IMG/VR virus record: IMGVR_UViG_3300025892_000212
Coordinates: 1 to 20,034 of that record
Length of the DNA: 20,034 bases
Strand: one strand, 5' to 3'
Origin: a virus
The notes beneath the pieces were generated by a model. It worked only from the letters and a program-made list of their open reading frames with translations. It searched no databases and was not told where the DNA came from. Numbering within the stretch: position 1 is the stretch's first letter; each line of letters opens with the position of its first letter. A program made the translations under genes and the position numbers. Below are positions 1-7,059 of this stretch, one piece after another.

Positions 1-114
1 ATATTTAGAACGTTCTGTTCTAAACTTATAATCTTTAAATTCAGGCAATTTAGCTAAAGCATTAACTAAAGTTGTTTTACCTACACTCATTGTACCACAA
101 AAACCTATTTTCAT
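1..114 (-). CDS. P-loop ATPase/kinase-like protein, N-terminal fragment (3' end outside the window)
   Basis: The ATG at 114 opens a frame of 38 codons that runs off the left edge without a stop. The visible protein begins MKIGFCGTMSVGKTTLVNAL: a beta strand followed by a Walker A motif (GTMSVGKTT, residues 7-15) that would bind the phosphates of ATP or GTP. This pattern is common in small AAA or NadR-like nucleoside-kinase proteins of T4-like phages, but too little is visible to name a substrate. It is the last gene of the metabolic run that starts at 3261 and follows the methyltransferase gene by 11 nt. No Shine-Dalgarno is present; the start follows an A/T-rich stretch. Confidence 0.75.
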   Translation of the reverse strand, partial: MKIGFCGTMSVGKTTLVNALAKLPEFKDYKFRTERSKY

Positions 115-125
115 ATTTAACTTAT

Positions 126-821
126 TTATTTCCAAAAATACATAAAACTTTGTGACCATCCAAGATGAACAAAGTGATTATTATACCCTTTAGATTCTAT
201 TGATTTAATAAATTTTATCCTATTTTTATTTCTTTCATCATCTTCAATTTCTGTATTTTCATGATATTCTACAAAAATTTTATCAATTTTATCATATATG
301 GCTTTTGAAATTTGGGGCATAATTTTAATTTCATGTCCTTCAATATCAACTTTCATATAATCTATATGTGAGATTTTGTTTGAATAAAAAAAGTTTTCTA
401 AAGTAATACAAGGGCGGGAAACTTCTTCCCACCAATTAGGCCATTTAGGGATATTTATTTCTCCATCATAATCAGAAATTGCTAAATTAAAATTTTCCCA
501 TTTATCTGATTTATTCATTTCTAAAGCTTCATATACCCCAGGATCAGGTTCAATACAATATAACTTAGATGCACCTGATAATTCTGCTCTTAATGCTGAC
601 ATCCCAACATTTGCACCTAAATCTAAATATACATCTCCTGGTTGGATTCCAGGGCCATGTTGATTTAATTCATCATTAATTAAATTTCCGTAGGCCATAG
701 CTCCTTCCCACCCATATTTATTTTCTAATTCATTTATAGAGGGGGATGATGATATATCCCAAGTAGATATATCAATTAATTGCTTATTTTTTGTATAAAA
801 TTGTTTTCCGTTTCTTTCCAT
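126..821 (-). CDS. FkbM-family SAM-dependent methyltransferase
   Basis: This 231-residue protein carries the Rossmann-fold methyltransferase signature. Motif I is VYLDLGANVGMSAL (residues 64-77), the acidic end of strand beta-2 is EPDP (91-94), and the FkbM-type strand YMKVDIEGHE lies near 155-164. FkbM enzymes usually O-methylate sugars or polyketides, so a sugar hydroxyl is the likely target, but the sequence does not show the substrate. It starts 2 nt after the stop of the small gene at 824-1108 and belongs to the same run as the cupin and FAD-enzyme genes. Length is normal for the family and no catalytic motif looks damaged. Methylation of a phage or host surface glycan is a plausible role, by inference. 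Confidence 0.85.
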   Translation of the reverse strand: MERNGKQFYTKNKQLIDISTWDISSSPSINELENKYGWEGAMAYGNLINDELNQHGPGIQPGDVYLDLGANVGMSALRAELSGASKLYCIEPDPGVYEALEMNKSDKWENFNLAISDYDGEINIPKWPNWWEEVSRPCITLENFFYSNKISHIDYMKVDIEGHEIKIMPQISKAIYDKIDKIFVEYHENTEIEDDERNKNRIKFIKSIESKGYNNHFVHLGWSQSFMYFWK

Positions 822-823
822 AT

Positions 824-1108
824 TTAAATTGTATATCTTTCATTTCCAAGCATTATTTTTAAAACATTTTCGGGAATTGCTGAGTTTACATAAGGGTCTA
901 GTTTGGCTACTGCTTGGGTAACATCATATGCTATAATTGGAACAGTTTTAACAGTACCATTATCTACATACTTACATTCATATAATAAATTATTTTTAAT
1001 TTTAGATAAACCCAATAATTTAATTTCTAATATAGCCGTAGACCTATTTATTTCAATTAAAGAAGATACTAATTCTTGATCTTCTTTTTTATATTTTCTT
1101 CTTATCAT
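824..1108 (-). CDS. Small protein of unknown function (94 aa)
   Basis: I do not recognise this protein. It has a charged N-terminal third (MIRRKYKKEDQEL), a likely beta-rich centre with ECKYVDNGTVKTVPIIAYDV, and a C-terminal stretch with PYVNSAIPENVLKIML. It has no signal peptide, membrane segment, Cys motif or obvious catalytic motif. It sits between the cupin gene (2-nt gap) and the methyltransferase gene (2-nt gap), which supports it as a real cistron of that operon. The start follows TTTTAATT, with no Shine-Dalgarno. Confidence 0.7.
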   Translation of the reverse strand: MIRRKYKKEDQELVSSLIEINRSTAILEIKLLGLSKIKNNLLYECKYVDNGTVKTVPIIAYDVTQAVAKLDPYVNSAIPENVLKIMLGNERYTI

Positions 1109-1110
1109 AA

Positions 1111-1518
1111 TTAAAAGGGTAAATTTTTTGGATCTAATTGTGAAGACCCCATTCCTATTCTATAACTGTCACTATCAAAGTGTTGTGTTGATACCTCAAA
1201 TATACAACTTCCTTCTTCAAGAGCCAACATTTGGTGGGGTTGTCCTGGTATTAAATGTATACAGTCTCCTTCTGTTACTTCAACTGATTTATATTCAGCA
1301 TCTTCAGTGTCAATGTATTTATATAAAAATTTTCCTTTAGAAATGTACCAAGCTTCATCTTTTAATAGATGGTAATGCATTGAAAATGATTTATCTTTTT
1401 TAAATACTAGTAATTTACCACAATAAAGTTCATTATTGATAATCCATAATTCATGACCCCATGCCTTTTTATGGATTTCTCCTTTATAGGGCATTGCTTG
1501 TAGTGTGTGTTCTCTCAT
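1111..1518 (-). CDS. Cupin-domain protein, sugar-isomerase-like
   Basis: The 135-residue protein is a single cupin. The first cupin motif is visible as H48-x-H50-x4-E55-x6-G62 (HYHLLKDEAWYISKG), and the second as PGQPH (91-95) followed by F-E-V near 107-109, giving the expected 3-His/1-Glu metal site. WGHELWIINN (20-29) and the overall order resemble the small cupins related to the C-terminal domain of mannose-6-phosphate isomerase/ManC proteins, so a sugar or nucleotide-sugar substrate is likely. Its start overlaps the stop of the upstream gene as TAATG, implying translational coupling. With the methyltransferase downstream it suggests a small sugar-modifying set, which is inference. Confidence 0.8.
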   Translation of the reverse strand: MREHTLQAMPYKGEIHKKAWGHELWIINNELYCGKLLVFKKDKSFSMHYHLLKDEAWYISKGKFLYKYIDTEDAEYKSVEVTEGDCIHLIPGQPHQMLALEEGSCIFEVSTQHFDSDSYRIGMGSSQLDPKNLPF

Positions 1519-1781
1519 TAGAATCTATTTGTTTTAGGTCCAGATTGTTTATACCAGGGTAGACCTTCTCTTTCTTTCATTATTTCTTTAAATTCTTCTT
1601 CTGTATATTCAATCCCACTTAAAAAATATTTCTTTTTCCATTCTGAATTTTTTGATAAAGGGACAACAGCAGGTGCATCATACCTATGGTGTTTAAAATG
1701 TTCTTCACCTTCCATTCTAATTAAATAATGTCTAGCTCCTTGGTATTTAATAACTTTTTCTTCGTATAATTTATCACTCAT
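1518..1781 (-). CDS. Small protein of unknown function (87 aa)
   Basis: This is a short charged protein rich in Lys, Glu, Tyr and His. Visible stretches are GARHYLIRMEGEEHFKHHRY in the N-terminal half and a helical-looking KKYFLSGIEYTEEEFKEIM in the C-terminal half. Short 'xxYYLSGxxYTEEEF' modules recur in T4-like phage hypothetical proteins as I remember them, without known function. It lies 4 nt after the FAD-enzyme gene and shares TAATG with the cupin gene, so it is probably co-translated. No membrane segment or catalytic motif is seen. Confidence 0.7.
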   Translation of the reverse strand: MSDKLYEEKVIKYQGARHYLIRMEGEEHFKHHRYDAPAVVPLSKNSEWKKKYFLSGIEYTEEEFKEIMKEREGLPWYKQSGPKTNRF

Positions 1782-1785
1782 AACT

Positions 1786-3261
1786 TTATTTATTTAATTT
1801 ATTAGTATTTTCTTTAGGCATTGTTAATCCTCCTATAGTATGGATTTTATCATCTTCTTCTGACCATGGTCCTGGTTTATCAACCCATTCTAAAAAATCA
1901 TTAATTTCTTTTTGATCGTTTAAAATTTGTTCTGCTACTAATGTACCTTGAGCACCTGATACTGTTATACCTCTTGCACTTAAAGCATCACCTACAAAAT
2001 GTACATTAGGGTATGTAGTTAAACTTAAATCATTATAGTTAACTAATGGTTCAGGTGACAAATATTTTACTTCAGGTACATAAATACCCCAATCATCTTT
2101 AAGTGTTGGGAATACTTTTTTCATATCTTCAATAAAATCTTCTATGTAATCATAATAACCTTGAAATGCATCTTTAACTTGATCTAATGATTTAATAGGC
2201 ATAGCATCAACTTTTATACCTTCACTTGTCATTCCTGCTTCACGAGTAGGTGAATAATATAAACCTGTATGAGTCTTACGAGCAAATCTACCTTGGCCTT
2301 TACTATTATCAAACCAAGTTTCATTTACAGCTTTAACTAATTCTCTTGACCAAGTAAAAGGTTCATCAATACCTTGAATTTCCATTAATATGCCAAAATT
2401 GGTCATATTGTTTCTATGTTCTTCTCCTTTTTTAGCGTGTCCATTGTAGCTAACATCCCCATACGTTTGCTCAACGGCAACATAAGCTGCGTTGTTGTTA
2501 GTACAGAATGAACGTAATGATACTCCTTTGTCTTCGAATTTACGATACAATTTGAAATCATAGCTTACATCAATAAGTTTTTGAAAGTGTTTTTGTGGTG
2601 CTTCAAATCGGACACCAATTTGTACTGGTTTTGGTTCAGTTGGTAGTTCATATTTTTCAGCTAATTGTTTACCAAAATCAATACCTGATTTACCTACACC
2701 AAATATTAGACGGTCATATTCAAATGTATGTGTTAGATCAGATTGTAGTACTATTACAGTTCCTGTTTGGTTTTCAAAATCAATTGAAGTTACCTTAGCT
2801 TCCCATTCAAATTTAACACCTTTAGATACTAGATAATCATACCAATTTTTTCCAATTTCGTGTAGGTAATCTGTACCAACGTGCCATACAGGGAATAAAC
2901 GTAAACCAAAATAGGGTTTAATAAAATCTGGTTCTGCAACTGGATTTGAACATTGTACTTCCTCTGGTTTGGGGTGGAAACGTTTAAAATTATCTATCAC
3001 CTGATCAAATAATTCCATTGCTTTTTCTTCCCCACAATATTTAGATAGTTGTCCTCCAATTGAAGTATGGTAAGTTAGTTTACCATCTGACCAACCTCCT
3101 GCTCCTAGGAAACCTGTCATTACCTCTTCATAGGGTCTTAGATAAGGATCTTTACCCATATCAATAATAGTAATTTTACCATTATAACCTTCATCTACTA
3201 GTTTAGTAGCAGCATTTACATTTGCTACCCCGGCTCCAACCATTACTATGTTTTTATTCAT
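1786..3261 (-). CDS. FAD-dependent dehydrogenase, COG2509-like
   Basis: A 491-residue flavoprotein. It opens with a dinucleotide-binding fold, NIVMVGAGVANVNAATKL (about residues 4-21, GxGxxN). It then carries a glycine-rich GAGGWSDGKLT (about 53-63) and HVGTDYL (about 127-133), and ends with VHFVGDALSARGITVSGAQG (about 430-450). This order matches my recollection of the COG2509 'uncharacterized FAD-dependent dehydrogenase' family, where GGAGxFSDGKLT, PHIGTD and GDGAGxxRGI occupy the same places. The reaction of that family is not known to me. It is the first gene after the terminator at 3294-3326 and follows a promoter-like element at 3281-3292, so it probably heads a separate operon running to the left edge. 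A full-length oxidoreductase in a phage suggests an auxiliary metabolic gene. Confidence 0.82.
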   Translation of the reverse strand: MNKNIVMVGAGVANVNAATKLVDEGYNGKITIIDMGKDPYLRPYEEVMTGFLGAGGWSDGKLTYHTSIGGQLSKYCGEEKAMELFDQVIDNFKRFHPKPEEVQCSNPVAEPDFIKPYFGLRLFPVWHVGTDYLHEIGKNWYDYLVSKGVKFEWEAKVTSIDFENQTGTVIVLQSDLTHTFEYDRLIFGVGKSGIDFGKQLAEKYELPTEPKPVQIGVRFEAPQKHFQKLIDVSYDFKLYRKFEDKGVSLRSFCTNNNAAYVAVEQTYGDVSYNGHAKKGEEHRNNMTNFGILMEIQGIDEPFTWSRELVKAVNETWFDNSKGQGRFARKTHTGLYYSPTREAGMTSEGIKVDAMPIKSLDQVKDAFQGYYDYIEDFIEDMKKVFPTLKDDWGIYVPEVKYLSPEPLVNYNDLSLTTYPNVHFVGDALSARGITVSGAQGTLVAEQILNDQKEINDFLEWVDKPGPWSEEDDKIHTIGGLTMPKENTNKLNK

Positions 3262-3280
3262 CTAGACTTAAATTTTATTT

Positions 3281-3292
3281 GTTATTAATATA
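3281..3292 (-). promoter_or_regulatory. Promoter-like element before the FAD-enzyme operon
   Basis: The minus strand reads TATATTAATAAC about 20 nt before the ATG at 3261. It differs by a single-base deletion from the TATATTATATAAC found before the genes starting at 4699 and 18689. It sits just downstream of the terminator closing the previous unit, where a new promoter is expected. No clear -35 box was identified. Confidence 0.35.
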
Positions 3293-3293
3293 C

Positions 3294-3326
3294 GAAAAAA
3301 AAATGTGACCTCCAAATGGAGGCCAC
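3294..3326 (-). terminator. Rho-independent terminator of the 3384-4148 gene
   Basis: Read on the minus strand, GTGGCCTCC-ATTT-GGAGGTCAC (3326 to 3305) forms a 9-bp stem with one G-U pair and a 4-nt loop. It is followed by A and a run of nine T (3303-3295). This is a textbook intrinsic terminator 58 nt after the stop codon at 3384. Confidence 0.88.
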
Positions 3327-3354
3327 AGATCTCTAAATTTATTTTTATATAATC

Positions 3355-3373
3355 GCTCGGCTATGAATCGAGC
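3355..3373 (-). other. Second small hairpin in the 3' untranslated region
   Basis: GCTCG and CGAGC form a 5-bp perfect stem around a 9-nt loop, between the stop of the 3384-4148 gene and the terminator. It has no T tract and may be an RNA-stabilising 3' structure or chance. The remainder of the 3262-3383 gap holds only the terminator and the promoter-like element. Confidence 0.3.
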
Positions 3374-3383
3374 TGTAAAGTTT

Positions 3384-4148
3384 TTAGGCTGAAAGATCTA
3401 CAAACGTTGGGTCACCATCTTTCATTAAACCATACCCACATCCTAAAAGACAAGCTGCTACCTTTTCATCTGTATCAGATGTAGTTAAGTTACTATAACC
3501 CGATAAAACTCTAGGTCTGCCCCATACTGTAGAATTTTGAGTAGCTTTATCAAGTGCTGTTAGAAAGAATTCAGCTAAATTTCCTGTAGCAATGTTATAA
3601 ATTGCTCTTGTACCATGGCTATCAGGTACAGTTTCACCTCTAAATTGATTTGTCGGACAACATAAATTGTAAATATCAGTAGAATTTACTTGGTTTCCAG
3701 GTCTTAAATTTTGGAGAGTACTTCCTACGTTAAAAAAACCACCGCCAACTGCATTAGAAAAATCCATATCCTCTAAACTTTTTGGAGGAGTACCTGAAGT
3801 AAAAATATCAACATCTAAAGCCCCAATACTATAAAACAGACCCCCAGGATAATTAGAATCAGAAATATTACGAGTAGTACCTCCTACATTAGCTAAAGGA
3901 AAAAACTGAAGGGCACTATTATTTTCAACGGCTATTGCTGTTGCTGCTGGAGGAAGACCATCTACTTGAGGACTTCCATTACCAGTCCAAGTGGTATTAT
4001 TTGGGGTATCTATTGTCATACCCTCACCTTCAAGAACATTACCATTTGAATCAGTTTTAATAAATAATCTAAGTCCCGTCCCTGGACTGTTTGACCAATT
4101 TACTTCTGAGTTGGTGAATCCCGCAAAAAACATATGTTTACCTGCCAT
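3384..4148 (-). CDS. Putative virion-associated protein, unknown fold (254 aa)
   Basis: I do not recognise a family. The protein starts MAGKHMFFAGFTNSEVNW and is rich in Gly, Asn, Ser and Thr, with few Lys and no coiled coil, a composition typical of beta-rich phage structural proteins. The centre has NNTTWTGNGSPQVDGLPP and GTPPKSLEDMDFSNAVGGGF, and the C-terminal part has GTRAIYNIATGNLAEFFLTA. There are four Cys, a CC pair in YNLCC and two in ACLLGCG near the C-terminus. It forms its own transcription unit, with a late-promoter-like element 28 nt upstream and a strong terminator downstream. That points to high late expression, as for a decoration, tail or other virion protein. The role is inferred from composition and layout only. 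Confidence 0.8.
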   Translation of the reverse strand: MAGKHMFFAGFTNSEVNWSNSPGTGLRLFIKTDSNGNVLEGEGMTIDTPNNTTWTGNGSPQVDGLPPAATAIAVENNSALQFFPLANVGGTTRNISDSNYPGGLFYSIGALDVDIFTSGTPPKSLEDMDFSNAVGGGFFNVGSTLQNLRPGNQVNSTDIYNLCCPTNQFRGETVPDSHGTRAIYNIATGNLAEFFLTALDKATQNSTVWGRPRVLSGYSNLTTSDTDEKVAACLLGCGYGLMKDGDPTFVDLSA

Positions 4149-4175
4149 CTTATTTTATTTTATTTGTTTATTTTA

Positions 4176-4185
4176 TTATAAATAT
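4176..4185 (-). promoter_or_regulatory. Late-promoter-like ATATTTATAA element
   Basis: The minus strand reads ATATTTATAATAAAATA, 28 nt before the ATG at 4148, in the 38-nt gap after the previous stop. The same 10-mer precedes the genes starting at 10570, 12758 and 16947. T4 late promoters use TATAAATA; here the core is TATAATAA, a degenerate match. Confidence 0.42.
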
Positions 4186-4186
4186 A

Positions 4187-4699
4187 TTATTCTTGATAAT
4201 AATCATCTTCTTCTTCATCATAGTAATCATCATAATCTTCTTCTTCATCTTCAAATTCAGATTCAAAATCAAACATTTCTTTATCTAATTTTGTGTATTC
4301 ATCTTCAGGAGTTGCTTCAACATGATCTATTACTTTTTCTAAAGCAAACTTTATTAATCTTTCATATCCATCTTCCGGGGCATCCGTTGCTTTATTAAAT
4401 GTACTTGCTAAGGTTGATTGTAAGTCAAATGGAATTTGATTTGAATTAACTAAAAATGAATGAGCAGGACCTGCTGTTTCAGCACCATATCCTTTGTAAA
4501 AATAATCTCCATCATTGTACCATCTATAAACTAATCTGTTTATAGCTCTCATTAATTCACCTTCAACTGTTTTTGCAGCACCTGATCCTGGGACTAATTT
4601 ATTAAATAATACGTTGTTTCTTTTTTCTAAAGTACCACCAACAAATTCTTTTAATAATTTACCCTCAGCTAAATATTTTGTTAAATCGAAATTATCCAT
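4187..4699 (-). CDS. Putative internal head protein with capsid-targeting N-terminus and acidic tail
   Basis: This 170-residue protein begins MDNFDLTKYLAEGKLLKE. The first 12 residues form a short amphipathic segment ending in YLAE/G, close in form to the capsid-targeting propeptide of T4 internal proteins, which T4 gp21 protease removes after Glu. The body (about 25-130) contains GELMRAINRLVYRWYNDGDY and is probably helical. The last 25 residues are almost all Asp, Glu and Tyr, a strongly acidic tail. It follows a 62-nt gap with a promoter-like element and is the last gene before the 3384-4148 unit. Alternative reading: an unrelated small structural or scaffold protein. Confidence 0.75.
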   Translation of the reverse strand: MDNFDLTKYLAEGKLLKEFVGGTLEKRNNVLFNKLVPGSGAAKTVEGELMRAINRLVYRWYNDGDYFYKGYGAETAGPAHSFLVNSNQIPFDLQSTLASTFNKATDAPEDGYERLIKFALEKVIDHVEATPEDEYTKLDKEMFDFESEFEDEEEDYDDYYDEEEDDYYQE

Positions 4700-4743
4700 T
4701 TTATTTTTATTTTATACAATAACCTAAACAAACTTGCTTAAAA

Positions 4744-4756
4744 GTTATATAATATA
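4744..4756 (-). promoter_or_regulatory. Promoter-like TATATTATATAAC element (copy 1)
   Basis: The minus strand carries TATATTATATAAC about 44 nt before the ATG at 4699. Exactly the same 13 bases occur at 18690-18702 before the primase gene, and a one-base-shorter variant before the FAD enzyme. The surrounding sequence is palindromic (TATAATATATTATA), so it could also be an operator. Confidence 0.35.
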
Positions 4757-4761
4757 TTATA

Positions 4762-5079
4762 TTACAAATTAATTTTTTCATTTTTATATATTTTAAGTTT
4801 TAAACTTCCAGTGCCTTTGATTACTCTATGCCATTGGTGTCGAGGTATAAATATACGTTCCTGAAGTGAAGATGGCAAAGAATTATCAAGTTGTAAACTC
4901 CAATCTGTTTTTTCTACAATTTCAACTACTCTATCTTCATTATCTCGATGCCAGAGTAATTCTATAGGGTCAATGGATTCATTAAATTGTCTTAGAATGT
5001 AACTATCTGTAACCTCTAAGTCAATATAAGGTTTACCAGAATCCAGAGAAGCTTGATTTGAGTCCGAGTAATTTTGCAT
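4762..5079 (-). CDS. Small cupin-like (beta-helix) phage protein
   Basis: The conserved-looking part is LLWHRDNEDR (residues 41-50), then QLDNSLP (63-69) and IFIPRHQWHRVIKG (76-89). The HxD pair (H44, D46) and the later H84 are spaced as in a small double-stranded beta-helix metal site. Similar 'WHRD...DN.LP...IP...HRVIKG' proteins occur in T4-like phages as I remember them, with unknown function. I chose the ATG at 5079 (105 residues), which overlaps the upstream gene by 47 nt. The longer start at 5178 would overlap it by 146 nt, across its conserved Cys motif. No Shine-Dalgarno separates the two options. Confidence 0.7.
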   Translation of the reverse strand: MQNYSDSNQASLDSGKPYIDLEVTDSYILRQFNESIDPIELLWHRDNEDRVVEIVEKTDWSLQLDNSLPSSLQERIFIPRHQWHRVIKGTGSLKLKIYKNEKINL

Positions 5080-5968
5080 ATCTAGGTAATCTACAGCTCC
5101 AATAACCAGCTTTTGTTCTGTCCTTTTTAGTTGAACATTTATGTCTTTTTGCAAATGCCGCACGGGCTTTGGAGTCATTTATTTTTGCTCTTAAACCACC
5201 AGATCCAAATCTAACGGTTTTTACTTTTTTAGTTTTAGGATCCTTAACGTATACTTTATAAGCTTTTCCACCTGATGATGAACGCATTGGTTTTCCTATA
5301 GGTCTATTGTCTTTTTTCTTAGCTTTTTTCTTTTTAGCTTCGTCTAAGCTACCGGCTTGTAATCTAACAAATCCATTATCTTTTAACCACTTAGCTGCTT
5401 CTTTAGCATTAGAAGCTTCTCCATCATAATCATCAGTTTGGAAATAATAACCCTCTGGTGTCTTATAAACATCTACCATACCATCTGGACCATCAAAAAT
5501 TGCAATGTGGTTAGAAGAATTAAATGTTCCTTCATTCATAGACATATTATCTATTTCATCACGAACCCATTCTTTTTCATTATCACCTAATTGATCATAG
5601 TCCATTCCAAATTCCATATTTGCAATTTCATCATATATGTCCATTTGCTCATTTAGTTCAATAGGAAAGTCTAATGGTACTTTTTTACCTTCAAACATGC
5701 CAAAATGACCTAAATTAGTTTCTGTAAGTAAAGCTAAATCATCTTCATTAGTAAATTCTAAAATACCTCTACTATATAAAGATCTTGCTTCTGCAAATAA
5801 GTCAAAGTAAGCACGTGAGCCAGCACGATATAAATGCTCAGTAAGCGGTTTATCGTTGTCTATATGGTGTTTTAAACCTTCAGACAATATAGCACGTGGT
5901 GCTAAACTTTCATTTAACATTAACGTTGATTTTTTAGTATCACAAGTATTACATCCGCAGTTACACAT
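5033..5968 (-). CDS. Putative virion/internal protein with Cys-rich start and basic C-terminal Cys module
   Basis: A 311-residue modular protein. It starts MCNCGCNTCDTKK (four Cys in nine residues), then carries MLNE/S (20) and AILSE/G (30), two sites resembling T4 prohead-protease sites. A globular domain follows (about 30-105) with GLKHHIDNDKPLTEHLYR and a FEGKKVPLDFP end, which I recall as a recurring domain in T4-like marine phages. Next comes LGDNEKEWVRDEIDN (about 127-141) and a lysine-rich linker (211-220). The basic C-terminal module has HKC (276-278) and YWSC (289-292). The tail RYAKLLGLK resembles the C-terminus of the 9974-10570 protein (RFAKLAGLK). The last 48 codons overlap the next gene's longer frame. 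No enzyme activity can be inferred. Confidence 0.78.
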   Translation of the reverse strand: MCNCGCNTCDTKKSTLMLNESLAPRAILSEGLKHHIDNDKPLTEHLYRAGSRAYFDLFAEARSLYSRGILEFTNEDDLALLTETNLGHFGMFEGKKVPLDFPIELNEQMDIYDEIANMEFGMDYDQLGDNEKEWVRDEIDNMSMNEGTFNSSNHIAIFDGPDGMVDVYKTPEGYYFQTDDYDGEASNAKEAAKWLKDNGFVRLQAGSLDEAKKKKAKKKDNRPIGKPMRSSSGGKAYKVYVKDPKTKKVKTVRFGSGGLRAKINDSKARAAFAKRHKCSTKKDRTKAGYWSCRLPRYAKLLGLKSSFSGFW

Positions 5969-5979
5969 ATTATTTTATT

Positions 5980-7059
5980 TTAGAAAGCATAAGACCATCT
6001 TGGAAGACCATCTTTAAATGCTATTTTAATTTCTTTACCTAACTTATCTACTAAACTATCTGCTGATACTCTTTTATAATTTCCTGATATATCATTTAGA
6101 AAAAATATTTCTTCAAAACCTTCAAATTTTATATATAATTTGACAACTTCTTTAGCCATGTCTTGTTCAAATTTAAGCCAATTAAAATCACCGCCACTAA
6201 CATAAGATTTTAAGTTAATATTTGAAAAATCAATACCCTGATAGTTTTTCTTAAATGCTGATTCTACTACTGATATAAAGTCTTCTATAGCCTCAGGTTG
6301 TTCTTCTTTAATTTGATCGAATATAATTCCAATTCTATTAAAAGGTCTTTTACCTTTAACTCTTAATGAAATGTCATTAGTAAGTTTATCATTTATTCCT
6401 TTTTCAATATCAGTATAAACAGTATCCATAGTATTTACACTAAATTCTGCTTTTTGCCCCATAGGAACAGCTCCTTTATTTTTTACCTCAACTTCTTTTC
6501 CTGCTGCTTCAATATCTCCTCCACTTGTAGCATCTTGTACGTCTGAAAGCATAACAGCTAAAAGTATTTCTCCTTTTCCTGTAGAAATTCTACCAATTGA
6601 AGGTTCTAATTTTAGGATAAATTCAATTAATTCATCTGATAAGAAATTAAATTTTTCTTTTAAATTACCCCCATCACCTAAATAGGAATAAGCTTTCATA
6701 TTATCTAAATATTCAGCATATTTTGGTACATCTCCTGTAGATACCATTTTATTATAAATACTATCCGCTACTTTTGAAGGACCTTTACCTTTTGATGAAA
6801 TATAATCAATAATTGATTTTTTAAATTTAATTCCTGATACTGATGATAATATTCTAGATAATTGTTCAGGTGTAAATTCTTCATCCTGAAGGACTTTAAT
6901 AATTTCTTCTTTAGAAACAACCCCATCAGCTTCTTCTTCTTTAATAAGATTATTAACCATTTCAAATAATCTAGCTTTTTCTTCAGGATTATTTATATTA
7001 GGGTATCCTTTAGGAAATTTATATGATATTTTATTTAAATATTTTGTTATATTATCCAT
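5980..7059 (-). CDS. PD-(D/E)XK nuclease-like protein
   Basis: I start at the ATG at 7059 (359 residues, MDNITKYLNKISYKF), which shares ATGGATAA with the stop of the upstream gene. The longer frame from 7113 would add 18 residues overlapping that gene. Numbered from 7059, E164 (STGKGEILLAVML), D182 (GGDIEAAGKE), E191 and K193 (VEVKNKG) lie in the order and spacing of a restriction-endonuclease-fold active site (E...D...ExK), which binds metal and cuts DNA. The N-terminal half is helical and of unknown role. MDNITKYL resembles the capsid-targeting starts of neighbours (MDNFDLTKYL), but no clear E/G cleavage site follows. It could be a packaged or a cytoplasmic nuclease. Confidence 0.75.
   Translation of the reverse strand: MDNITKYLNKISYKFPKGYPNINNPEEKARLFEMVNNLIKEEEADGVVSKEEIIKVLQDEEFTPEQLSRILSSVSGIKFKKSIIDYISSKGKGPSKVADSIYNKMVSTGDVPKYAEYLDNMKAYSYLGDGGNLKEKFNFLSDELIEFILKLEPSIGRISTGKGEILLAVMLSDVQDATSGGDIEAAGKEVEVKNKGAVPMGQKAEFSVNTMDTVYTDIEKGINDKLTNDISLRVKGKRPFNRIGIIFDQIKEEQPEAIEDFISVVESAFKKNYQGIDFSNINLKSYVSGGDFNWLKFEQDMAKEVVKLYIKFEGFEEIFFLNDISGNYKRVSADSLVDKLGKEIKIAFKDGLPRWSYAF

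Noticed and set aside
1316-1323. Exact TATAAATA on the minus strand inside the cupin gene
   Set aside because: It encodes conserved-frame codons (YKYI) in the middle of a gene, with no start codon suitably placed downstream.
3262-3383. tRNA or other structured RNA in the largest gap
   Set aside because: Only a terminator hairpin, a 5-bp hairpin and a promoter-like element are found; no cloverleaf or T-arm sequence is present.
3991-4398. 135-codon plus-strand open frame across two genes
   Set aside because: It is antisense to two supported genes and its translation is a His/Leu-rich low-complexity shadow of the acidic tail of the 4187-4699 protein.
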